A DNA stretch of 5,901 nucleotides from Rickettsia endosymbiont of Diachasma alloeum. Its GTDB lineage: Bacteria; Pseudomonadota; Alphaproteobacteria; Rickettsiales; Rickettsiaceae. Made by a program: the position numbers and the translations under genes. The DNA is taken from contig DYDT01000065.1 in NCBI GenBank assembly GCA_020404485.1, positions 1 through 5,901 on the forward strand, given 5' to 3'. The notes beneath the pieces were generated by a model that saw nothing but the letters and a program-made list of their open reading frames with translations, was not told the origin of the DNA and made no database searches. Of the stretch, positions 1 to 5,045 are shown one piece after another (the stretch's first letter is position 1; the number at the start of each line of letters is the position of its first letter).

Positions 1-131
1 AAGGAGCGGATTGATCTGTCATATATGAACCAAGTATTTTTGCCTCTATCATCATGAATTATCAAAAAAATTCAACCATTTAGTCCTTACATCTCTAAAA
101 ATTGTCATGTAGTAAGTAATTTTTTATGATA

Positions 132-187
132 CTGTATCAATTTTCAGCCGATGCATATTTAAAATCTGTATCATTTTTCGACCGCTG
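132..187. repeat. Imperfect 22-bp direct repeat with a 34-bp period
   Basis: Bases 132-153 and 166-187 match at 18 of 22 positions, including the shared block CTGTATCA followed by a T-run and a C. The first copy overlaps a 13-bp palindrome, TGATACTGTATCA, at 127-139. The second copy ends exactly where the AlkD-like frame begins. No gene is visible here. It may be a relic of a small duplication at the breakpoint of the decayed gene, or a paired protein-binding site. Confidence 0.4.
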
Positions 188-385
188 TTGACAGCCCAAT
201 TATTGTTAAATGATAAACATGATTTAATTCATAAAGCGGTAGGGTGGATGCTACGTGAAGCAGGAAAAAAGGACGAAAAGCAATTAATAGAGTTTTTAAA
301 TCGACATATATCACAAATGCCTAGAACCATGCTGCGTTATGCAATTGAAAGATTTTCTGAAGAAATACGTAAGCATTATAAATGA
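188..385 (+). pseudogene. 3' remnant of an AlkD-type DNA alkylation repair gene
   Basis: The 65-codon frame matches the C-terminal end of the AlkD-like DNA alkylation repair family (HEAT-like repeat DNA glycosylases that remove alkylated bases). The family signature is clear: [19 protein letters not shown] near residues 9-27, then [13 protein letters not shown] near residues 44-56, ending just after RKHYK as full-length members do. Family members are usually about 220-240 residues, so roughly the first three quarters are gone. The only start in reach is a TTG at 188 with no ribosome binding site. The frame is open back to a TAA at 113-115, but that upstream part (about residues -24 to 0) does not look like AlkD. 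The body of the gene was therefore replaced or deleted rather than simply truncated by a stop. The surviving part stays free of stops and well conserved, so decay may be recent. It is very unlikely to be active alone. Confidence 0.72.
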
Positions 386-453
386 AAAACTTTGTCACCA
401 TTTTTCAAATAAAACAAGTATAACCTTAAAAAACTAGATTTATAGAAAATTTA

Positions 454-462
454 TGCTATTAT
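454..462 (+). promoter_or_regulatory. Possible extended -10 promoter of the copper chaperone gene
   Basis: TGCTATTAT fits an extended -10 element (TG-N-TATTAT). It would start transcription near 469 and leave a leader of about 22 nt before the ATG at 491. No good -35 box lies 16-18 bp upstream (around 434-440), which is tolerable for an extended -10. The surrounding DNA is very AT-rich, so chance matches are likely. Confidence 0.35.
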
Positions 463-490
463 TTTATAAAACTATTAAAAGGTGTTAATT

Positions 491-1018
491 ATGATAAAAA
501 CTTTATTGGCTGGTTTTATAGCTTTTGCTAGTATAACAAGTTATGCTAGCCCTAATACTCAGCCAACCCAAAATATTAATCCTACAGATTCATCTACTAC
601 TTTATCTAAGTTAAATGCAGCAGGAGCTGTACAATTTGCACAACCTTGGGTAAGACCTACTACAAATGTCGATAATGCACTAAGCAATTCTGCTATGTAT
701 TTTACATTAGCAAATACTAGACCGGCTAGCTATAATATAGTTAATATATCTTCAGATCAAGTGGGTAGAATAGAGATGCACCAAACAGTTACCGACAGTA
801 ATGGTGTTAGCCAAATGGTGAAAGTAGATTATCCGTTTTTAATTTCTGGTAACCTTAAAGTTGGTTTTGTACCTGGAGGTATGCATATAATGCTTTATGA
901 TATAAGAAAAGATCTAAACGTAGGTGATACAGTTGATATAACTTTTTTCTTTGATGATAATAGTGTAAAAACTGTTACTGCTAAAGTGGCAAATGATAAC
1001 CCTTATCCTCAACAGTAA
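491..1018 (+). CDS. Secreted PCu(A)C-type copper chaperone
   Basis: A 175-residue periplasmic copper-binding protein of the PCu(A)C family (DUF461), which carries Cu(I) to the CuA site of cytochrome c oxidase, often alongside Sco proteins. Residues 1-19 form a signal peptide (positive MIK, hydrophobic LLAGFIAFASI, then SYA before a likely cleavage). A Thr/Ser/Asn/Pro-rich linker runs to about residue 45. The domain starts at about 48 with QFAQPWVRPT, matching the family's usual opening. The metal motif is H97, M109, H132 and M134, spaced H-Q-X10-M-X22-H-X-M, with the family hallmark VPGGMHIML at 127-135. The residue after H97 is Gln where the consensus often has Met (a Met precedes it instead), and the second spacer is one longer than the classic 21. 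I chose ATG 491 over the GTG at 482 because AAAAGG (477-482) sits 8 nt before the ATG. It stands alone, 105 bp after the AlkD remnant. Confidence 0.88.
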   Translation: MIKTLLAGFIAFASITSYASPNTQPTQNINPTDSSTTLSKLNAAGAVQFAQPWVRPTTNVDNALSNSAMYFTLANTRPASYNIVNISSDQVGRIEMHQTVTDSNGVSQMVKVDYPFLISGNLKVGFVPGGMHIMLYDIRKDLNVGDTVDITFFFDDNSVKTVTAKVANDNPYPQQ

Positions 1019-1041
1019 AAGAAAATTTTAATATCCTGTTC

Positions 1042-1073
1042 TTGCGAGGAGAATTACAAAAGCTTTCTCGCAA
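1042..1073. repeat. Hairpin in the convergent gap, probable remnant of a palindromic element and possible terminator
   Basis: TTGCGAG (1042-1048) pairs perfectly with CTCGCAA (1067-1073), and the stem can extend about three more pairs with G-U wobbles. It lies between the convergent ends of the copper chaperone gene (1018) and the RNase D gene (1085), so it may stop transcription from either side, although the T-rich tail after it (TCTTTT at 1081) is weak and displaced. The ends TTGCGAGGAG and CTCGCAATGA match the ends of the larger element at 4904-5008. This looks like a short derivative of that family with the interior lost. Confidence 0.55.
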
Positions 1074-1084
1074 TGATGAGTCTT

Positions 1085-1945
1085 TTAACTATTCTTATGC
1101 ATATAACTATTGCATAATTGTATTATTTCTTTTTTATATCTTGGTTTTTGTAAATGTCTACTTTTTAGGTTTAAATTTTTAAAATCTTGTTCAGTTAAAG
1201 GTAGATATTTACATAGCTTCATTAAATCTTCATCTGAAATAAAATGTTTTCGTGGGATATTTATAGTTTGGGCTTTTTCTTCACGATAAGCTGCAAACAT
1301 TTGTATTTTAGTATTAAAATCTTTAATTTCAATTCTAAATTTTACTTTTTTCCAAGCATCCTCGGGCTTTATCTCATAGTTTTTAATGTTAAATAAAAAC
1401 TGAAGCATGTACTGATATTGATTCATTAAATTATTATCCAAAATTATCTTATTTAGTTGTTTATATATTTTGTCCAAATATTCAACATCTAAAAATGCAT
1501 AATTTAGCATATCTTTAGTAATAGGGCGTTTTAACCAGTTAGATTTTTGATGAGTTTTATCAATATTAATTTTAAAGAGCTTATAACAAAGATCATCATA
1601 GCTTAGTTGACTACCAAGACCACAAACATTTGCAGCAACTTGTACATCAAAAATATTGGAAGGCAGGGTTTTAAACAAATTATAAAAAATTTCGAAATCT
1701 TCACGAGGTGCGTGAAATATTTTAATAATATTACTATCTATAAGCAGCTTGTTAAAGACGTTTAAATCTAGGTTATTTATCGCATCAATTATTATGCTGC
1801 AATCTTCTGCTTTTACTTGTATTATACTGAGTTTGGAGTAATAGGTATAACGACGTTCAAATTCTGTATCTATACTCAACCATTTTTTGGTGGATAATTC
1901 CTTACAAAACTCTTTTAATATTTTTTGACTATTAATAATTTGCAT
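1085..1945 (-). CDS. rnd: Ribonuclease D (DEDDy 3'-5' exoribonuclease)
   Basis: A 286-residue RNase D that trims 3' ends of tRNA precursors and other small RNAs in the cytoplasm. All DEDDy catalytic positions are visible: D26 and E28 in SIDTEFERR (Exo I), D83 in HAPREDFEIF (Exo II), and Y149 plus D153 in LNYAFLDVEYL (Exo III). The SNW...RP segment at 135-141 before Exo III is also typical. A single HRDC-like domain covers about 197-275 (EDAWKKVKFR, then YREEKAQTINIPRKHFISDEDL). E. coli RNase D is 375 residues with two HRDC domains, so this is a short form that ends after the first, with no sign of a frameshift. It starts 12 bp after the stop of the upstream RMD1-family gene and is probably co-transcribed with it. 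A Shine-Dalgarno-like GGAG lies about 18 nt upstream, inside the end of that gene, which is rather far. Confidence 0.93.
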   Translation of the reverse strand: MQIINSQKILKEFCKELSTKKWLSIDTEFERRYTYYSKLSIIQVKAEDCSIIIDAINNLDLNVFNKLLIDSNIIKIFHAPREDFEIFYNLFKTLPSNIFDVQVAANVCGLGSQLSYDDLCYKLFKINIDKTHQKSNWLKRPITKDMLNYAFLDVEYLDKIYKQLNKIILDNNLMNQYQYMLQFLFNIKNYEIKPEDAWKKVKFRIEIKDFNTKIQMFAAYREEKAQTINIPRKHFISDEDLMKLCKYLPLTEQDFKNLNLKSRHLQKPRYKKEIIQLCNSYMHKNS

Positions 1946-1957
1946 AAATGAAGCTAT

Positions 1958-2788
1958 TTACAAAGCTCCAATAATTTTTAGAAAAAGATTGGTATGAGAT
2001 AAAGATAATACTACTTCAAGACCGATTAATATAATAATAATCCACTCAAGTTTAGTAGAATGTTTATAATTAAGATCATTTGAAAGAATATCAAGCAACT
2101 CATGAATCATATTAAGGCGATGATTCATTATATTTTGTCTTATTTCTATGTCCTGAAATTCTGCTGTCATAAGATATAAAGGCTCATAGCTAGGACGACG
2201 CCAAAAAAATTCAGGCGTATCGAATATATCACTATGTAAACTGATTGAATAGCGTTCACTAAATAATATTCCTATTTGTTGTAATATCTCTTTTTTAGAC
2301 AGAGAGACACTACCGGTTCTAGCTAGCTCTTGTTGTATAGGAGTGGTTTGAGATATCAAATTACTCACAGACTGCTCAAGAACGCTAAGCTTAACAGATT
2401 GAGCAAGTGCATGAGAAATAGACAGCTTAACAAAAACCGATTTATCAGCTAAAATTATTTTGTTTTTTTCTTCGTCAATAAAAGTTTTTTCGTGTTCTTC
2501 ACTATATTCAAAATAAATATAATCGGATACAGGTTCGGCAAGTTTGTTTATTGTTACTGAATCAATATCATTTAAAATTACTTTTTCCTGAATTTCGTCA
2601 CCACCCCAAATAGTTACACAACCAAAAGGGAAGAAAAATATATCTATATAATCAGAATCTTTATTTATTTCTTTCCGGATGTATAAAACATCATCAAAAT
2701 GCTGAGGTTCAAGCCCTATCTTTTTTAAATTAGTAACTAGATCACTCATCTTATATTCAGAAGAAATGCAGTAAGATGAACATCTCAT
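1958..2788 (-). CDS. RMD1/DUF155 family membrane-anchored protein
   Basis: A 276-residue member of the RMD1/SIF2 (DUF155) family. Yeast Rmd proteins and human RMND1 belong here; RMND1 supports mitochondrial translation, but the bacterial role is not established. Family marks in order: RCSSYCISSEY at 2-12, the FFFPFGCVTIWG strand at 51-62, LSISHALAQSVKLSVLE at 122-138, TPEFFWRRPSYEPLY at 191-205, and the helical HRLNMIHELLDILSNDLNYKHS at 223-244. The last ends directly in one hydrophobic segment (about 248-272, LEWIIIILIGLEVV...) that should anchor the C-terminus in the inner membrane. I keep the first ATG because family members usually begin with this RCxxYC-like segment; an internal Met14 would remove it. 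No strong Shine-Dalgarno is visible. It is first in an operon with RNase D, which suggests an RNA-related or translation-related role, but that is inference. Confidence 0.87.
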   Translation of the reverse strand: MRCSSYCISSEYKMSDLVTNLKKIGLEPQHFDDVLYIRKEINKDSDYIDIFFFPFGCVTIWGGDEIQEKVILNDIDSVTINKLAEPVSDYIYFEYSEEHEKTFIDEEKNKIILADKSVFVKLSISHALAQSVKLSVLEQSVSNLISQTTPIQQELARTGSVSLSKKEILQQIGILFSERYSISLHSDIFDTPEFFWRRPSYEPLYLMTAEFQDIEIRQNIMNHRLNMIHELLDILSNDLNYKHSTKLEWIIIILIGLEVVLSLSHTNLFLKIIGAL

Positions 2789-2819
2789 AATTATTTAAGT
2801 TTAATTTACACAAATTTAA

Positions 2820-2849
2820 AGTATAGTGGTGTGAAGCATAGAAAGTCAA
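2820..2849 (-). promoter_or_regulatory. Sigma-70-type promoter for the RMD1-rnd operon
   Basis: On the minus strand TTGACT (2849-2844) and TATACT (2825-2820) are separated by 18 bp. Each differs from the consensus at one position. Transcription would start near 2813, giving a leader of about 25 nt before the ATG at 2788. It is the best promoter match in the window. Confidence 0.6.
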
Positions 2850-2867
2850 TAATATTATATACTCGTT

Positions 2868-2974
2868 TAATTTGAAAAATTGGTTACGTCGTCTTACAAG
2901 TACGCAGGTAACTCACGTATTAAGTATACGCTCCGTTCCTCGTCTTGTAGACTTCTTACTCTTTTCCAAATTAA
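2868..2974. repeat. Rickettsia palindromic element, copy A (upstream of ygfZ)
   Basis: A ~107-bp element bounded by near-complementary arms: TAATTTGAAAA (2868-2878) against TTTTCCAAATTA (2963-2974), with one extra base. It shares three blocks with copy B at 3844-3947, in the same order and orientation: a 22-base identical block (2875-2896), ACGCTCCGTTCC (2928-2939) and TAGACTTCTTACTCTTTT (2948-2965). The element lies just before ygfZ and is open in the ygfZ frame from a TAA at 2868-2870 onward. That is a known property of RPEs, which can be read through as protein. Here a ribosome binding site and ATG downstream make it more likely to be untranslated leader. I do not assign an RPE family number. 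Confidence 0.8.
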
Positions 2975-3004
2975 TACTATCGTCTATCTACTTTTTTATT
3001 TGTC

Positions 3005-3009
3005 GGGAG
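3005..3009 (+). promoter_or_regulatory. Ribosome binding site deciding the ygfZ start
   Basis: GGGAG lies 8 nt before ATG 3018 and just outside the palindromic element. It supports the internal ATG over the TTG at 2880, which has no such site. Confidence 0.6.
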
Positions 3010-3017
3010 TAAATTTA

Positions 3018-3839
3018 ATGTACGAAATATTAAACAATAGGAAGATTATTAAAATAGTAGGTTTGGACTCAGTAAAATTCTTACAAAACCTTACAACTAA
3101 TGATATCAATAAGAGTAATTACTGTTATACTTATTTACTTAACAATCAAGGTAGATATTTATTTGATTTCTTTGTATATATACATAACCTTAAAGAAATT
3201 TATATTGATATTGATGAGAAAAGTAAAACTGCCTTAATAGATCACTTAAATTTTTATAAGTTCCGCTCTAAAATAGAAATAATAGATTGTAAAGATGAGT
3301 ATAAAATTGCTTATTCTCATCAAGAATTAAATATGGATTCATTAGTCACAGCTCGTGATCCTCGATACCATTTACTTGGGTTTCGCTCAATAATACTAAG
3401 CCGCTCATATGATTCCTACATAGGCGGGAATCTAAGTAAAAAATTATATTTAGATGATAAATATAACTTTGCCATAGTAGACGGAGTAGATGATTTGGCT
3501 TCAGGTGAGTCAATTCCGGTTATCTATGGTGCTGAAGAATTGAACGCTATTAGTTATGATAAAGGTTGTTATGTAGGTCAAGAAGTTATATCAAGAGCTA
3601 AATATCAAGGTGTTATAAGAAGAAAGATATACAAAATTATAACTGAGAAAGATCTATCATCTTTAGTTAAAAATGAGGAAATAATTACGACCAAGGACAA
3701 AATTGGTATAATATGTTCCAGCTATCAAAATAAAGCTATCGCCTTAATTAGAGAAGAGAAGTATTTGGCTAATAAGGAAGAAGATATTACTGTGGGTGGG
3801 ATTAGATTAGGCTTATCTCTTGCTCCTTGGTATATGTAA
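3018..3839 (+). CDS. ygfZ: YgfZ/IBA57-family folate-binding protein for Fe-S cluster maturation
   Basis: A 273-residue protein of the YgfZ/GcvT-like family. YgfZ (IBA57 in mitochondria) uses a folate and helps assemble or repair Fe-S clusters in certain enzymes, for example tRNA-modifying MiaB in E. coli. The diagnostic KGCYVGQE motif is complete at residues 182-189, with the conserved Cys at 184, followed by VISRAKYQGVIRRKIY. The N-terminal opening VGLDSVKFLQNLTTNDIN (14-31) and the NNQGRYLFDFFVY segment also fit. It is somewhat shorter than E. coli YgfZ (326 residues). The reading frame is open 46 codons further upstream to a TTG at 2880, but that part is translated palindromic element. I chose ATG 3018 because GGGAG (3005-3009) sits 8 nt before it and the family homology begins there. 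It is divergent from the RMD1 operon and flanked on both sides by copies of the same repeat. Confidence 0.93.
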   Translation: MYEILNNRKIIKIVGLDSVKFLQNLTTNDINKSNYCYTYLLNNQGRYLFDFFVYIHNLKEIYIDIDEKSKTALIDHLNFYKFRSKIEIIDCKDEYKIAYSHQELNMDSLVTARDPRYHLLGFRSIILSRSYDSYIGGNLSKKLYLDDKYNFAIVDGVDDLASGESIPVIYGAEELNAISYDKGCYVGQEVISRAKYQGVIRRKIYKIITEKDLSSLVKNEEIITTKDKIGIICSSYQNKAIALIREEKYLANKEEDITVGGIRLGLSLAPWYM

Positions 3840-3843
3840 GTAA

Positions 3844-3947
3844 AACTTCAAAAATTGGTTACGTCGTCTTATAAAATCTGCGGTACTCACGTACTAAGTG
3901 TTACGCTCCGTTCCGAAAGTTTTAGACTTCTTACTCTTTTTGAAGTT
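3844..3947. repeat. Rickettsia palindromic element, copy B (between ygfZ and the glycosyltransferase)
   Basis: A 104-bp element with perfect 11-bp terminal arms: AACTTCAAAAA (3844-3854) and TTTTTGAAGTT (3937-3947). It starts 4 nt after the ygfZ stop. The shared blocks with copy A are at 3850-3871, 3903-3914 and 3923-3940. The outer arms differ from those of copy A but still pair with each other. The glycosyltransferase frame is open back into this element (to a GTG at 3898, after a TAA at 3895-3897), in a different reading frame relative to the repeat than in copy A. As transcribed RNA it could form a long imperfect hairpin between the two genes. Confidence 0.82.
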
Positions 3948-3978
3948 AAGTCGAAGTATACATATTATTTATTTAAGG

Positions 3979-3984
3979 TATAAT
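3979..3984 (+). promoter_or_regulatory. Possible -10 box for the glycosyltransferase gene
   Basis: A perfect TATAAT lies 18 bp before ATG 4003, giving a leader of only about 12 nt. There is no convincing -35 box at the right distance (3956-3961 is GTATAC), and the DNA is AT-rich, so this is weak. An alternative is readthrough from ygfZ. Confidence 0.3.
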
Positions 3985-4002
3985 AATAAAAAATCAAAAT
4001 AT

Positions 4003-4848
4003 ATGAATCTAAATTCTCCAAAAATATCAATAGTTTTACCGGTTTATAATAGGGAAAAATTATTACCGAAAGCTATTGAAAGCTGCCTTAATCAAACATT
4101 TACAGATTTTGAGCTTATTATAATCGATGACTGCTCTAAAGATAAAAGCTTTGAAATAGCAAAGGAATATGCAAAGCAGGATCAGTGTATTAAAGTAATA
4201 AGAAATGAGCCTAATAAAAGATTGCCAGCTAGTCTTAATATTGCTTTCAAAGAGGCTAGGGGACAATATTTTACTTGGACTTCCGATGATAATTTTTTGC
4301 ATGAAAATGCTTTAGAAAAAATGAATGATGTTTTAGATAATTCACCGGATATAGGTCTTGTTTATACCGATTATACTTTAATTGATGAGCAGGGGAAAAT
4401 AGGGGCAAGGCTCTATCAAGAATCTCCGGAATTTTTGCCTATTCGTGATTGTGTTGGAGCATGCTTTTTATACAGAGCAGATATAGCAAAGAGAGTAGGC
4501 GGATATCACGAAAACATGCCTTTAGTTGATGATTATGAATATTGGCTTCGGTTTGGGCTTGTTACGAAATTTGCTCATATTCCTGAGTCACTGTATTTTT
4601 ATATGGTGCATAATCAGAGCCTAACAACTGAACGTAAAGCAGAAGCCCAAAAAGCTAAAAAAGTTTTAAAAGAATTATTTAAGGATAAATATGTTATTCC
4701 TGATGAGATTAAGCCCATAGATGATTTATATAGCTGGTTTATTGAGGATAAAGATTTAAATTCTTATCTTAAATTATTAAAAATAATAATTTGTAATCCT
4801 ATCATTACCCTTTCTTATATTCTAAAAAACCTTAAAAGAATTAGATAA
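4003..4848 (+). CDS. Family 2 glycosyltransferase (GT-A fold)
   Basis: A 281-residue GT2 enzyme that transfers a sugar from a nucleotide-sugar donor, probably for surface polysaccharide or lipopolysaccharide; the acceptor cannot be told. The N-terminus ISIVLPVYNREKLLPKAIESCLNQT (8-32) is the classic GT2 opening. The nucleotide-binding Asp pair is D42-D43 in IIIDDCSKD. The metal-binding DxD-like site is S93-D94-D95 in TWTSDDNF, with Ser at the first position. VDDYEYWLR at 175-183 supplies the later acidic catalytic-base region (the family's ED motif in variant form). There is no signal peptide; the Leu/Ile-rich tail (about 262-281) with closing Lys/Arg may sit on the inner face of the membrane. 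I prefer ATG 4003 because the family homology begins there; the longer frame from GTG 3898 adds 35 residues of translated repeat. No clear Shine-Dalgarno precedes 4003, so the start is less certain than the product. Confidence 0.88.
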   Translation: MNLNSPKISIVLPVYNREKLLPKAIESCLNQTFTDFELIIIDDCSKDKSFEIAKEYAKQDQCIKVIRNEPNKRLPASLNIAFKEARGQYFTWTSDDNFLHENALEKMNDVLDNSPDIGLVYTDYTLIDEQGKIGARLYQESPEFLPIRDCVGACFLYRADIAKRVGGYHENMPLVDDYEYWLRFGLVTKFAHIPESLYFYMVHNQSLTTERKAEAQKAKKVLKELFKDKYVIPDEIKPIDDLYSWFIEDKDLNSYLKLLKIIICNPIITLSYILKNLKRIR

Positions 4849-4903
4849 ATTTTTATTGATAAAAGCAGAAATGAAGATATTATTTAAGGATTCTTGTAGC
4901 TTT

Positions 4904-5008
4904 CGTCATTGCGAGGAGATGCAACGCATCGACGCGGCAATCTCATGAAACAATATAATACTCCTGAGATTGCTTCATCAATTACTTCGTAATTTCCTCG
5001 CAATGACG
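4904..5008. repeat. Palindromic element able to fold into a cloverleaf
   Basis: A 105-bp element with perfect 14-bp terminal arms, CGTCATTGCGAGGA (4904-4917) and TCCTCGCAATGACG (4995-5008). Inside are two small hairpins, GATGC-AAC-GCATC (4918-4930) and AATTAC-TTC-GTAATT (4980-4994). A central stem, GCAATCTCA (4937-4945) with TGAGATTGC (4965-4973), has a 19-nt loop. Together these give an outer stem, two side arms and one central arm. Sequences with these CATTGCGAGGAG-type ends are common in Rickettsia and related genomes. It fills most of the gap between the glycosyltransferase and helicase genes. It could slow transcription or protect RNA ends, but it lacks a T-run for a standard terminator. 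Confidence 0.8.
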
Positions 5009-5045
5009 GTTTAGTAGCCCCGCAAACCAAACTAACATATAATAT

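Noticed and set aside
1..55. A minus-strand frame from ATG 55 to the window edge (MMIEAKILGSYMTDQSAP...), possibly the start of a gene running out of the window
   Set aside because: Only 18 codons are visible, there is no Shine-Dalgarno or clear promoter, and I recognise no family. The plus-strand frame over the same bases ends at 55-57 and is equally unconvincing.
188..216. TTGACA at 188-193 as a -35 box with TGATAA 17 bp later
   Set aside because: The -10 match is poor and the bases lie within the AlkD-like coding remnant, so chance is more likely.
2831..2863. Plus-strand promoter for ygfZ using TATTAT (2853-2858) or TATACT (2858-2863)
   Set aside because: No acceptable -35 box sits at 16-18 bp; GTGAAG at 2831-2836 matches the consensus at only about half its positions, and the region is AT-rich.
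4063..4302. 79-codon minus-strand open frame
   Set aside because: It lies entirely inside the well-supported glycosyltransferase gene on the opposite strand and shows no family features.
4851..4864. TTTTA-TTGA-TAAAA hairpin after the glycosyltransferase as a terminator
   Set aside because: The stem is only five A-T pairs with no G-C and no following T-run, too weak for termination.
2868..5008. The repeats as a CRISPR array or insertion sequence
   Set aside because: There is no regular repeat-spacer pattern and no transposase gene; the elements are isolated palindromes of about 105 bp.
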